Positions 18,508-27,741 are shown, numbered from the stretch's first letter. The stretch is 32,428 nucleotides of DNA from an uncultured Bacteroidota bacterium (GCA_913055825.1 CAJXKB010000034.1:1-32428), one strand, 5' to 3'. Translations and numbers: made by a program. Notes: a model not told the origin generated them from the sequence alone.

Positions 18508-21171
18508 TTATTGATTTGCTAATTTTACGTTAACAGCGTTATAGGTATCTATTTTCAATATCGGGTTTTTATCCTTCAGGTAATAGTTTTTAATTTTCGC
18601 TGTCAACGTCCTTGTTTCTCCCGGAAGTAATGAAATATAATTGTCCGACCAAATCACAGGTAAAATTGTTTTTCCATTTCCCTGATCAATTATAGCGGAA
18701 TGCACAAAAAAAGCGATATATTTTCCTGTATTTTTCAAATGCACTTCAAACTTAACAAATGTATGCTGTTCCTTTTGTGAGAAACTGTAAATCAATGATG
18801 TGGCCGGAAGTGTTTTTAATGCCGTATAATCAGCATATTGTTTCGACGGTGTGTAATAATTCCAGGGTTTAACTTTTGCTTTATAATCGAGTTCGTCTTT
18901 TTGCACGGACAGCCAGTAAAAATTATTGTCAATCTCTTTGCCGGAAGCGACAAATAGCCGTAAGTCAAGAAAATAAGTTCTACTCAAGGGTAAGTCATCC
19001 GGCAATTGAAATAGTTTTAATGCGCTGTTGGCTTTCGCCGATGTAGGGATTGTTTTTTCAAAAACAACTTTTGAATGTAGATTTAATATCCTGATTTTAA
19101 GGGAAAGCTTATTTGCATCCTGAAGCCTGTCGTTTACTAGATAAATTGCATTTTTCGAATAATCATAAATGGCATGCAGCGGTTGGTTGGCTTTTTTGGC
19201 TCCGTAATAGGCTCCATTGGGCATCAGATAAGCATCATAAAGTTGCCAGTACAATTCGGGCCAGGCTGAGTTCAGCATCCATTGTATCACCCCGGTTGCC
19301 CGGAAGCGGTGTGCCGAGAAGGCTTCAAACATCGGACGCATTAATTCATAGTTGAGGAGTTGTGCTTTTTTGGCAAAATCAGCCAACGATTTTGCTTTGC
19401 CATAACGAAGTTCCAGAGCTTTCCGGTATCGGCTAAGCGAACCGAAAATGCCACGACCACTGTGAAAATTCCAAATTTCATCCATGGGCCAATAATGATT
19501 GGGTGAAAACATTTTTTTGAGACTTTCGATAGGAGGTACCTGAGCACCGGGCCCAGTTTCGGTATTAAACCCAAAAGCACCACCATATAGTGTGTCGGCA
19601 AACCAGTAAACGGGCGGTTCATAAGCATACGGGCCGCGCATTTTCACACCGGTAGGCCCTGCCAGCGATGACCATTCTTTTGCCGATGCCAAGTATATCC
19701 GACTGGTATCGTACGTGTTAAGAATATTGAAATACTTTTTTTCCAGTTCCGGGTTGGGCTTTTTGTCGCTGCCGCTAAACCATGCAATAATGGAAGGATG
19801 ATTTCGAAGCCAAAGAATCTGATCTTTCCATGCTTCTGACATCAAATCCATTTCCTTGTTTGTTAAAATGCCGCCGTAATCTTTATCACAAGCTTTCCCA
19901 ACAAGATTTGCCCATTCCCACTGGCAGCTCCAACCCACGAGTATCATAATCCCTTTTTGGTCGCACAACCGGTACATTTCTTCACTGTTGCCCCAAAATC
20001 CTTCCAAACGAATGGCATTCAGTCCCATGTCTTTCACATAATCCAGTTGCGCTTCAAGAGAGGCAGTACTGTCGTTTAACAAAATATTGTCCGTCCATCC
20101 GCCGCCCCTCACAAGTATTTTTTTACCATTTATCATCACTCCGCGATGTCCGGCTTTTGTCCAAAAGGAAGAAACTTTACGCACGCCAAAGCTGATACTT
20201 TTAACGTCTGAAACACCCTGTTTTGTTTGGAAGGAAAAAGTAGCCCGGTATAAATATGGTTTCCCAAAAGTATGCGGCCACCATAAATGCGGATGTTCAA
20301 GTTGGAGCTGTGGAAAATCGTTGGGTGAAAAATGCAACATGGTCGATTCACCGGCTTTCAAAGTAATTGCCTTACTTATGTTTTTCCCGGCAACATCCAT
20401 TTGTAAAATACCGGTAACATTAGTGGAAATATGATTACTTAAGTGCAGACTTACAAACAGTCCGGCTGAAGAATTGTTTTTTCCAAGTGAAGATTCCACA
20501 TAAGGTTCCAAAATTTCCACGCCACCGTTATGGTACAAAATTACCGGCCGGAAGATTCCCATGTCGTTATCCGGTGCTGGCGGGTTCCAATCCACAAAGC
20601 CCATACTAAAATCACCGGGCCTCGGTGGAAAAACCTGAACAGCCAAAATATTCCCGCCTTTTTCAACACGACGGGTTACATCAAAAGAATACTGTTTAAA
20701 GGCATTATTTACAGTGCAGGTATCGGCCAACAGTCTGCCGTTGAGCCATATATTGGCCTTATAATTAATCCCTTGAAATTTTAGTAAATAATTGCCTTTG
20801 GTAGCGGTAAGTTTAAAACTGGTACGATACCACCATGAGGTTTTAAACTTCTTTTGGGAAATTAGCTTCAGGTTAACATCCCTGAAAACATCTTTGTACA
20901 CGCCATCGCGTACCAAGGCATTTAAAACAGTGGACGGGATGTTGGCAGAATACCAGTTTTCAGTATTAAAAGTACTTAGCGAAATATGATTACCGGCATT
21001 ATTTAATGAATCACTACTTTGAATTTTCCAATGCCTCCGGAGTGTGTCAACCCTAACAATATCGTTCGTATCCATTTTAGCCAACCGGCAGGAAAACAGT
21101 GCCTGAAAGGTAAAAAAGATGGCCAATACAATAAAAATTAGAGAGGATCGCTTCACAGATGAACTTTTCAT
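18508..21171 (-). CDS. GH2 lipoprotein, probable exo-beta-D-glucosaminidase
   Basis: 887 residues. The N-terminal signal ends ALFSC, so Cys28 is probably lipidated and the enzyme is held in the periplasm or outer membrane. A jelly-roll domain (about 45-215) with NIWLNG-type and DVTRRVEKGGNILAVQVFPP segments, an Ig-like domain, and a TIM barrel from about 345 (GKKILVRGGGWTDNILL, AIRLEGFWGN) give GH2 order. At the usual acid/base Asn-Glu position stands WFSGSDKKPNP with Asp469. The nucleophile candidate is E538 in GFNTETGPG. Asp in place of Glu is the mark of the CsxA exo-beta-D-glucosaminidase branch, which removes GlcN from the non-reducing end of chitosan oligomers. Beta-mannosidase is the main alternative. 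The neighbouring nagB supports a GlcN substrate. Confidence 0.8.
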   Translation of the reverse strand: MKSSSVKRSSLIFIVLAIFFTFQALFSCRLAKMDTNDIVRVDTLRRHWKIQSSDSLNNAGNHISLSTFNTENWYSANIPSTVLNALVRDGVYKDVFRDVNLKLISQKKFKTSWWYRTSFKLTATKGNYLLKFQGINYKANIWLNGRLLADTCTVNNAFKQYSFDVTRRVEKGGNILAVQVFPPRPGDFSMGFVDWNPPAPDNDMGIFRPVILYHNGGVEILEPYVESSLGKNNSSAGLFVSLHLSNHISTNVTGILQMDVAGKNISKAITLKAGESTMLHFSPNDFPQLQLEHPHLWWPHTFGKPYLYRATFSFQTKQGVSDVKSISFGVRKVSSFWTKAGHRGVMINGKKILVRGGGWTDNILLNDSTASLEAQLDYVKDMGLNAIRLEGFWGNSEEMYRLCDQKGIMILVGWSCQWEWANLVGKACDKDYGGILTNKEMDLMSEAWKDQILWLRNHPSIIAWFSGSDKKPNPELEKKYFNILNTYDTSRIYLASAKEWSSLAGPTGVKMRGPYAYEPPVYWFADTLYGGAFGFNTETGPGAQVPPIESLKKMFSPNHYWPMDEIWNFHSGRGIFGSLSRYRKALELRYGKAKSLADFAKKAQLLNYELMRPMFEAFSAHRFRATGVIQWMLNSAWPELYWQLYDAYLMPNGAYYGAKKANQPLHAIYDYSKNAIYLVNDRLQDANKLSLKIRILNLHSKVVFEKTIPTSAKANSALKLFQLPDDLPLSRTYFLDLRLFVASGKEIDNNFYWLSVQKDELDYKAKVKPWNYYTPSKQYADYTALKTLPATSLIYSFSQKEQHTFVKFEVHLKNTGKYIAFFVHSAIIDQGNGKTILPVIWSDNYISLLPGETRTLTAKIKNYYLKDKNPILKIDTYNAVNVKLANQ

Positions 21172-21208
21172 AAGCCATATTTTAAAATTAAATAATACAT
21201 GTACTATT

Positions 21209-21237
21209 CAAAATCATCCATCATTAAACAGGGCAAA
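21209..21237 (-). promoter_or_regulatory. Tentative promoter upstream of the GH2 gene
   Basis: On the minus strand: TTTG (21237-21234), 17-bp spacer, TGATTTTG (21216-21209), one base off TAnnTTTG. It lies 37 bp before the GH2 ATG in a 139-bp gap. It would let GH2 and the last permease be expressed apart from susCD. Confidence 0.35.
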
Positions 21238-21310
21238 CAACTCCTCAAAAGATTCAATAGCATAACGATAATCGGCAATCAATCAAATACATATGTAAAA
21301 GCCAGTCTAA

Positions 21311-22582
21311 TTATGAACGTTTACCAATTTTATAAAGGTGAACCGCAAAATAAAATATGATTAGATAACAAATAACCAAAATTGAATAGGCATGGGTGCT
21401 CCCCACCGAAGTAAGTCCGGCCAGGTAACCGTACGTCAAAGGAATTGTAGCACCGCCGGCTATGGCCATTACCAAAAAAGCTGACCCGAGTTTTGTAAAT
21501 TTCCCTAATCCGTCAATAGCCAGCGGCCAAATGGCGGGCCACATAATAGAATTGGCAAAACCCAGTGCTGCTACAAAAAGTACGGAGGTATAACCATGGG
21601 TAAATACGGCAATCAGAGTAAATAACACACCGAGCAAAGAAAAATATTGAAGGGCTTTTTGCTGCGAGATATATCTTGGAATAGTAACAATACCAACAAG
21701 ATAGCCTACAATCATAGCAATGAGTGTGAAGGATGAGAAAAATTTAGCCACTTTAATGTCAAAGCCCAGTGAAAGGCCGTAATTGATAAGTGTATCCACG
21801 GCGACTACCTCGGCACCTACATAAAAAAACAAAGCCAGTACACCATACCAGAAATAGGGAAACTGAAAAATACTTGTCCGTTTAACACCATCATCCGAAG
21901 GGGTGTCCTCCTTAGCCGCAATATCGGGAAGATTTGATATCCAAATTAAAACGGCCATTACCACCAATACAATAGCAATAATCACATAGGGCAGAATTAC
22001 TTTTAATGCCAGGGCGTCCAACGCAGCAGCTTTGTCCGTACCACTCATTCCTGAAAGGTTCGTATTTAATTTTCCGAGCCCCTTCAGGATAATGGCACCC
22101 AAAATAATCGGACTTAAAATCCCGGCAAATTTATTGGCTACACCCATAATGCTAATTCGTTTGGCAGCACTCTCGATAGGTCCGAGAATAGTAACATACG
22201 GATTAGAAGCTGTTTGCAAAAGTGCCAATCCGGTTCCCTGCACAAACAATCCGGCTAAAAACCATACATAAGTTCGCGTCATGGCAGCCGGGATAAAAAT
22301 TAAAGCACCTAAAGCCATTACAATCAGCCCCAATGACATTCCCCTTTTAAAGCCCACTTTTTCCAGCACTTTTGAAGAAGGCAAAGCCATCACAAAATAA
22401 GAAATGTAAAAAGCGAAGGTTACCAGGTACGACTCGAAAGAGGTGAGCTCGCAAGCCGTACGCAGATAAGGTATCAAGGTGGCGTTTAACCAGGTAACAA
22501 AACCAAAAATGAAAAACAGCAGGCCAATGATTATGATAGGGCCCATTTGATTTTGATTCTTATTTGTGATTTGATTTTTCAT
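21311..22582 (-). CDS. MFS sugar permease, NagP/GluP-like (FHS family)
   Basis: 423 residues with about 12 membrane helices. The segment FGFVTWLNATLIPYLRTACE near residue 27 and LLQTASNPYVTILGP (about 120-134) are signatures of the fucose/glucose-galactose/N-acetylglucosamine permease group (GluP, NagP). It should import a hexose or amino sugar with protons across the inner membrane. It begins 25 bp after the ROK kinase gene stop, which links import to phosphorylation. GlcNAc or GlcN is the likely substrate from context, not from the sequence. Unlike the permease downstream of GH2, it has the canonical ASNPYV block. Confidence 0.85.
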   Translation of the reverse strand: MKNQITNKNQNQMGPIIIIGLLFFIFGFVTWLNATLIPYLRTACELTSFESYLVTFAFYISYFVMALPSSKVLEKVGFKRGMSLGLIVMALGALIFIPAAMTRTYVWFLAGLFVQGTGLALLQTASNPYVTILGPIESAAKRISIMGVANKFAGILSPIILGAIILKGLGKLNTNLSGMSGTDKAAALDALALKVILPYVIIAIVLVVMAVLIWISNLPDIAAKEDTPSDDGVKRTSIFQFPYFWYGVLALFFYVGAEVVAVDTLINYGLSLGFDIKVAKFFSSFTLIAMIVGYLVGIVTIPRYISQQKALQYFSLLGVLFTLIAVFTHGYTSVLFVAALGFANSIMWPAIWPLAIDGLGKFTKLGSAFLVMAIAGGATIPLTYGYLAGLTSVGSTHAYSILVICYLIIFYFAVHLYKIGKRS

Positions 22583-22607
22583 GAATTTTTTTTGCTAAGT
22601 TATTTTT

Positions 22608-23471
22608 TTATTCTGAAACCAATGATGCAGCTCCAACAACAGCAATTTCGGGATTACTGGCAGGTTTTACCACCAAATTATCCACCACATGGCTATATGG
22701 AAACAAATGGATGCTACTCCACATACTCTTTTCAAATAGTTTGAAATTTTTACTGATTGAGCCACCCAGCATTATCGCTTCGGGGGCAAAAAAGTGAGCA
22801 ACTATCTTAATGGCATCGCCGAGATGAAACCCAAAGCGATTAAACATATGCAGAGCACTTTCGTCTCCTGATAAAGCAAGCGTAGCAGCATCTTTGCCCG
22901 ATATATGAAATTGCCTTTTAAAAAACTGTCCGCTGCAATAATGCTCCAGGATTCCATCGTAATAAGGGAGATAACCAAACTCGCCGGCGCCACATCCCAC
23001 TCCTTCGTACAAATGACCCTTGATTATGATACCACCACCTAATCCGGTTCCCAGTGTTAAACCTACTAAATTATTGTATTGCTTTGCATTATCAAAATTT
23101 TTAGCTCCCAAAGCAAAACAATTGGCATCATTGTTCACAAAAACAGTTTTACCCAGTTCCTTTTCCAAAATTTGTTTTAAGGGGACATTTGAGAAATCAG
23201 GAATATTACCGACATTGTGAACAATACCCTCTTTTGTATTTATCAGGCCCGGAACACCAATACCAATTCCCGTACAATCGTCATCTAATACCAACCGGAT
23301 GGCATCAACAATAGCTTTTACAATATCATCCTTTTCCGCATATGCCGGCGTTGGTAGTGTTTTTGATTTCAGAATCCTTCCATTTTCAACCAGGCCTGCC
23401 ATTATTTTTGTCCCGCCAACATCTACTCCAACAGTTTTATAAAGTTGTTTACTTATATTTTTTTCATTCAT
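22608..23471 (-). CDS. ROK-family sugar kinase (probable GlcN/GlcNAc/glucose kinase)
   Basis: 287 residues. It phosphorylates a hexose at O6 with ATP in the cytoplasm. The phosphate loop is DVGGTK (17-22), the catalytic Asp is in NNDAN (113-117, D115), the second phosphate loop is LGTGLGGG (140-147), and the sugar-binding Glu is E164 in GAGEFGY. The ROK zinc motif CxCGxxGCxE is absent: the stretch reads DGILEHYCSGQFF, and the His of the usual GEIGH is Tyr. Zinc-less ROK kinases exist, so activity is plausible. It lies between nagB and a NagP-like permease, so GlcN or GlcNAc is the favoured substrate. ATG at 23471 with a weak AGG upstream. Confidence 0.85.
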   Translation of the reverse strand: MNEKNISKQLYKTVGVDVGGTKIMAGLVENGRILKSKTLPTPAYAEKDDIVKAIVDAIRLVLDDDCTGIGIGVPGLINTKEGIVHNVGNIPDFSNVPLKQILEKELGKTVFVNNDANCFALGAKNFDNAKQYNNLVGLTLGTGLGGGIIIKGHLYEGVGCGAGEFGYLPYYDGILEHYCSGQFFKRQFHISGKDAATLALSGDESALHMFNRFGFHLGDAIKIVAHFFAPEAIMLGGSISKNFKLFEKSMWSSIHLFPYSHVVDNLVVKPASNPEIAVVGAASLVSE

Positions 23472-23481
23472 TTAATCCTGT

Positions 23482-23583
23482 TTATATCCGTTTCAATAAA
23501 TTTAAAAGCTGCAATTTATTTTCTGCTGCTTTGATTCCCCGCAACATTTCTACCAATTCATTATCGATAAATTCCGTTAAAAA
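23482..23583 (-). other. Possible out-of-frame C-terminal tail of the nagB fusion
   Basis: With one extra T in the T5 run (plus strand A5, 23579-23583), the deaminase frame would pass its stop and read LTEFIDNELVEMLRGIKAAE, then NKLQLLNLLKRI, and stop at 23484-23482. That is only 10 bp before the ROK kinase ATG, with an AGG-like site between. The tail is helical and amphipathic in look. Explanations are a real frameshift mutation, a sequencing error in the homopolymer, programmed slippage, or chance; 30-odd open codons can arise by chance. Confidence 0.35.
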
Positions 23584-25895
23584 CCCTCTACTGATTTTTC
23601 CAATTCTCTGGCTTGTTTTAAGAAAGTATCCACATCCATACTCTTAAAAAAGAGCAAGCCGTGTGCAGCCCTCAGGCGTGGTGAAGGATTTTCATAAAAG
23701 AAATCTTTTCCTAACAATAATTGCACCTGATTCATTTGGTCAATCCAGATTTGTTGCGAAAGTGTACTGAATTTTCCGTCGAGTAAATAACTCGGGAAAG
23801 AAGCGTTAACCTGGCTCAGGTAACAGTCGGTAAAAGCCTCGTCAAGAATGGCTAACGAGTTAAGCGAAACAGGCACAATAACATCGGCTTCGGCCGGGTG
23901 GAAGCGATACCACACATTGCGATAGCCAATAATTTTCAATGCTGAAATATCTTCCTCCTTACGCCACAGCCTTACCGCTTCGGCAATAGCCTGCAAAACT
24001 TTATAGTGTGTATCCGGTCCACTACCTTCGGGGTCGAGGGCCAAACTAATAACGGTGGGCTTAATTGCACGCAGTTGTTTTAAGATGGGTTCTACATCGC
24101 GTGACCGTTCGGGTTGTTCCGTAAAAATATCACCGGTATAAAATCCTAAACGTAAATGGTGTACGTTTTTTACCTGTACGCCAAAATGAGCCCATACAAG
24201 TTCTTCTTCAAATTCGCGCAACATCCCTTTCAGCTTTTGGATTTCGGGTGGATTTTTTTCACCATCATAGGAATGATCGAGTATAGCAATTGTTTTTATG
24301 ATTTGGGCCGTAAGCTGCGGAGTGTCCTTGATGTTGTAGATTTCAACCATCGCACGAATCATCCGGTGGCTCAACCCGCGACGGCGTTCAATTTCTTCTC
24401 CGGCAGCCACTTTCCCAAGATAATGATGTACATCTTTATCCCACTTGAATTTATAGCCGGTTTGATAAAAATCGGGGTAATGGATCATTTGTATTTCGTT
24501 GTGCGAAAGAAAATACAAAACATCATTTAGTGTTTTTATGATAAAATGATTGGTAACAGCTGTAAATCCTGAAGTAAGGATGCTGAAATCAAAAGTGTTA
24601 GTGGCTTGACGCAGTTGGTGGGAAACATAGGGAAGTAACCCCAGTAAAACATCATCGTGATGAGGGCCGGTATGAACAAAACGCTGCCCTTCTTCTTTAC
24701 GCATGCCCAGGCTTATTTTCCGTTTAATTGCCTCTATAACATCAGGTACTGTGTTTTTATCAAGATTGGGAATACGGCTGCAATAGGGATCATTTTTTAA
24801 ATCGTCCAATGTTAGCTTATGGCCATATTTGTTTAGTTTTTTTACCAAATCCAGCACAGCTCTTTCCGTTTTTTCCTGTGACCATTCGCCTGAATAGTAA
24901 TTTTCAATTCGGTCCTGCAACTTAATAGCTGCCCCTTTGGTCAGGTAAAACCGGCTGTTTTTTAATTTTTGAAGTACTGTGGCAGGATATTGGTTTGAGG
25001 GTTCATGTTCCAATGCGTTTTTTACGACATCGGCTTTGGCTTCGCCGGCAGCAAAAATAATAGCAACAGTGTCAGGGTTATAGGTAATCGTTTGTAATCC
25101 AATGGTGATAACAAGTCGGTTTTTCGATATTTCAATACCACCTAAATCGCCGGCAGCGACAGCCTGGGTTTCAAAATTGGTTTCCATGAGGCGGGTTGTC
25201 GAGAAATGATCGGAACCTTTTATGTTAAAAGCGATATGCCCGTCGGGGCCAATGCCTCCCAAAAAGAAACCGATACCCCCTTTTTCACGAATTTTATGTT
25301 CATAGTTGGCACACCAATCGTCAATCATAAAAATAGATTCTTTTTGGCATCGTTCCTGTTGTGTTTTGGCTTCACGGTAACGAAGGGAAAGATCTACTTT
25401 GAGTTCGGGAAAAATCTCATTATATTTTTTATGGTTATGAAGCGGAATTTCATCGGCATTGATCAACAACGTATTGGCAGGATTAAGCCCAAAACCTTTG
25501 ATGTAAAACTCATTCACATAATTATAAAAACTGTTTTTTTGTTTTGGATTGATAGGATAGAACTCATCAATCTGAACAAAATGCAATCCGCTCAAATCGG
25601 GTTGTTTCGTTTTATGAAGGTTATACTGTTCAAGGATTTTTAAACCTTTGTCCTTATTCCAGTTTTGCAAAAGAAATTGTGTCCATTTGATAAAATATTC
25701 CGGGGTCTTTCCGGTAGGCAAACTGATAACGCCCTCCGGATTTTGTTGAGCCCATTCTAAAAATCGGAGTGCAGTAATCATACCCAATTGAGGAAAGTTA
25801 TCTACCAGCAGATACGGAATTTTTGAATGTTGCTGAGTCATCCCCTGCATGGCAAGAAATTGCGACTCAACGGGAGAAAAATTTTTAAATTTCAT
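23577..25895 (-). CDS. nagB: Glucosamine-6-phosphate deaminase fused to a PIG-L/LmbE deacetylase-like domain
   Basis: 772 residues. The N-terminal half (about 30-330) is NagB: phosphate loop SLPTGKTP (59-66 region), QIDEFYP with the base Asp110, and GGIGPDGHIAFNIKGS (213-228) with Asp218 and His220. It converts GlcN-6-P to Fru-6-P and ammonia. After a linker, residues about 405-650 are PIG-L-like: PHHDD (411-415) is the metal/catalytic motif, and DPEGSGPDTHYKVLQ (621-635, His630) is the second metal-site region. The key residues are intact, so N-deacetylation is possible. Such fusions are known in Bacteroidota, usually annotated only as NagB. No nagA is in the window. The frame stops in a T5 run, beyond which another frame continues protein-like to just before the ROK kinase; the gene may have lost a tail. 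Confidence 0.9.
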   Translation of the reverse strand: MKFKNFSPVESQFLAMQGMTQQHSKIPYLLVDNFPQLGMITALRFLEWAQQNPEGVISLPTGKTPEYFIKWTQFLLQNWNKDKGLKILEQYNLHKTKQPDLSGLHFVQIDEFYPINPKQKNSFYNYVNEFYIKGFGLNPANTLLINADEIPLHNHKKYNEIFPELKVDLSLRYREAKTQQERCQKESIFMIDDWCANYEHKIREKGGIGFFLGGIGPDGHIAFNIKGSDHFSTTRLMETNFETQAVAAGDLGGIEISKNRLVITIGLQTITYNPDTVAIIFAAGEAKADVVKNALEHEPSNQYPATVLQKLKNSRFYLTKGAAIKLQDRIENYYSGEWSQEKTERAVLDLVKKLNKYGHKLTLDDLKNDPYCSRIPNLDKNTVPDVIEAIKRKISLGMRKEEGQRFVHTGPHHDDVLLGLLPYVSHQLRQATNTFDFSILTSGFTAVTNHFIIKTLNDVLYFLSHNEIQMIHYPDFYQTGYKFKWDKDVHHYLGKVAAGEEIERRRGLSHRMIRAMVEIYNIKDTPQLTAQIIKTIAILDHSYDGEKNPPEIQKLKGMLREFEEELVWAHFGVQVKNVHHLRLGFYTGDIFTEQPERSRDVEPILKQLRAIKPTVISLALDPEGSGPDTHYKVLQAIAEAVRLWRKEEDISALKIIGYRNVWYRFHPAEADVIVPVSLNSLAILDEAFTDCYLSQVNASFPSYLLDGKFSTLSQQIWIDQMNQVQLLLGKDFFYENPSPRLRAAHGLLFFKSMDVDTFLKQARELEKSVEGF

Positions 25896-26080
25896 AATTA
25901 TATATTTCTAATTTTTTGTCGTTTATGAATTTATTTCATCCAATCTTTAAAAAAGGTGAATGGTGATGGATCACTGAAATAAGGATTAAAAAAGCAGCCT
26001 GCGAAATTTCTTATTAAGGATATTTATCATAAAAAGAACATTTTACAGACTACTTTCCGAGAAAAATTACAACACAAATT

Positions 26081-26116
26081 TTGAAACAGACAAAAAATAT
26101 TTTTTGTCTGTTTCAA
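26081..26116 (-). terminator. 36-bp perfect palindrome after susD (terminator or mRNA-stabilising hairpin)
   Basis: The half TTGAAACAGACAAAAAAT (26081-26098) is followed directly by its exact reverse complement (26099-26116). It lies 9 bp after the susD stop. In RNA it gives a stem of about 16 bp with an A6/U6 upper part. It lacks a U-tract after the stem on the minus strand, so it may protect or process susCD mRNA rather than end it. It would set the level of susCD apart from nagB and later genes. Confidence 0.6.
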
Positions 26117-26125
26117 GGAACCAAT

Positions 26126-27709
26126 TTATTTGGCAGATTTAGCCCACCACAACGGAGTCCCACCGGTGTCAGGTCCACCAAGGCATTTAATAGCTTTAGC
26201 TACGCCATTGGCATTGGTTTGGTACTCTGGAGCTACAAAATTAACTCTCTGAATAAATGTTCCATCAGGAATTGTTCCACTACTATTGTTAACTTTCAGA
26301 GGGAATTGATGGGGGTAGCCTGTCCTTCTAAATTCTGACCAAGCTTCCTGGCCGTCAGGATACATAGCAATCCATTTTTGGGTAATAATCTGGTCCAGAT
26401 TTGTTTCCAGACTATTTCCGCTGTTCCAGGCAATAGTAGCTTTTTCAACTGCTGCAATGCTATTTTCAGGATGAACCGGATCAACATAATCAGCAGGAGT
26501 GGAAGTATTGTCAGCAATATAAGCATCAGCACCTGCAGCACCATGTTGCTCAAAAGAAGCTTTTATTCCATCTTCATAAAATGTTTGGGCATCACCTCCC
26601 ATGTTCCATCCGCGTAATGCACCCTCTGCTCTCAGAAAATACACCTCGGCACAAGTCATTAGCTGAACAGAATGGCCAAAATCAACAAGCTTTGAAAAGT
26701 TTACATATTCTGATTTAGCAGCAATGTCAATACCTTCACGTATTCCTTTGTAATCACCGGGAACAGATACTGACGGCTGGAAATATTTAGCCAATCGCGG
26801 ATCGTTATATCCTTTAAGTATCGATTCCATATTTGCATTCATGCGAATATCATTCCAAGCATCGTTAATAGTATTTAACGGGTGAGACAATCCGGCATCA
26901 CTTGTAATGGTAAAATTATCGCTATTTGTTTCCATCACTCCAAAGGGTTGAGAAATTGATTTCTCGGCTTCAGTTTTGGCAAGTGTAGGGTCAACGTTAG
27001 AAATACGAATAGCCAAACGTAAACGTAAGGAGTTGGCAAATTTTACCCATTGACCGTAATCGCCACCGTAAGCCAAATCAAAATCAGTAAAACGTTTAAT
27101 GGAGTCGCCTTGAGCATAAGGTGTTAGTGTATTAATTGCATCGTCCAAATCCTTAAAAAAGGCCGTATAGGCATCTTTCTGACAATCATAGTCAATGCTA
27201 CCATCACTATTTACCTTTCCGTAATGGGTATAGATAATAGGGCCAAAAATATCACTTAAGCGGTGCATGGCTTCAACCCTGATAATCTTAGCCCAGGCTT
27301 TAAAATCAGGAAATTTGTCTGCTTTTCTGTCAACAGCAGCCATAGGAGCCATCACATCGTTGTAAGCAACACTCCATGGAAACTGGTTCCAACCATCAAC
27401 TAAGAAATAGGTCATGTTGTTGATGTTACCACGGAAAGGCGTAGGAGGCATCAAATAGCCACCATAAACATCACCAATCAGGTTTTGCTGCAATTGGAAA
27501 ACCCAAACAGGGTCAAAACTGTAAATGTTTTGCTGAGCTTGTTTAAAAGGTTCGCCAACAATTTTAAAATCGGCAGCCATTTGCTCGTCGGTAATCCCAT
27601 ATGGGTCTGTGTTTATATCTTGAAAATTCTTGGTACAACTTTGAAAAACAAAGCTCATCATGAGCAGTGTCAATAGTGAACCAAATCCGTATTTATATAT
27701 TCTTTTCAT
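26126..27709 (-). CDS. SusD/RagB-family nutrient-binding outer-membrane lipoprotein (SusD-like_2 type)
   Basis: 527 residues. A signal peptide ends VFQSC, so Cys25 is the lipidated residue and the protein is surface-exposed. The mature start CTKNFQDINTDPYGITDEQ is typical of the second SusD-like Pfam group. TPR-like helical segments follow (RVEAMHRLSDIFGPIIYTHYGK, and AEVYFLRAEGALRGWN near the C-terminal third), and the C-terminus has QKWIAMYPDGQEAWSEFRRTG. It forms the lid on the SusC barrel and hands glycan or oligosaccharide to it. It starts 32 bp after susC, as in all Sus-like pairs. The ligand is not readable; the neighbourhood suggests an amino-sugar glycan. Confidence 0.92.
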   Translation of the reverse strand: MKRIYKYGFGSLLTLLMMSFVFQSCTKNFQDINTDPYGITDEQMAADFKIVGEPFKQAQQNIYSFDPVWVFQLQQNLIGDVYGGYLMPPTPFRGNINNMTYFLVDGWNQFPWSVAYNDVMAPMAAVDRKADKFPDFKAWAKIIRVEAMHRLSDIFGPIIYTHYGKVNSDGSIDYDCQKDAYTAFFKDLDDAINTLTPYAQGDSIKRFTDFDLAYGGDYGQWVKFANSLRLRLAIRISNVDPTLAKTEAEKSISQPFGVMETNSDNFTITSDAGLSHPLNTINDAWNDIRMNANMESILKGYNDPRLAKYFQPSVSVPGDYKGIREGIDIAAKSEYVNFSKLVDFGHSVQLMTCAEVYFLRAEGALRGWNMGGDAQTFYEDGIKASFEQHGAAGADAYIADNTSTPADYVDPVHPENSIAAVEKATIAWNSGNSLETNLDQIITQKWIAMYPDGQEAWSEFRRTGYPHQFPLKVNNSSGTIPDGTFIQRVNFVAPEYQTNANGVAKAIKCLGGPDTGGTPLWWAKSAK

Positions 27710-27741
27710 AGTTCTTCTATTTTCTTTAGTGATTAATCATA

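Noticed and set aside
25963-25974. GTGAT/ATCAC inverted repeat before nagB
   Set aside because: Five-base arms with no promoter next to it; too weak to call an operator.
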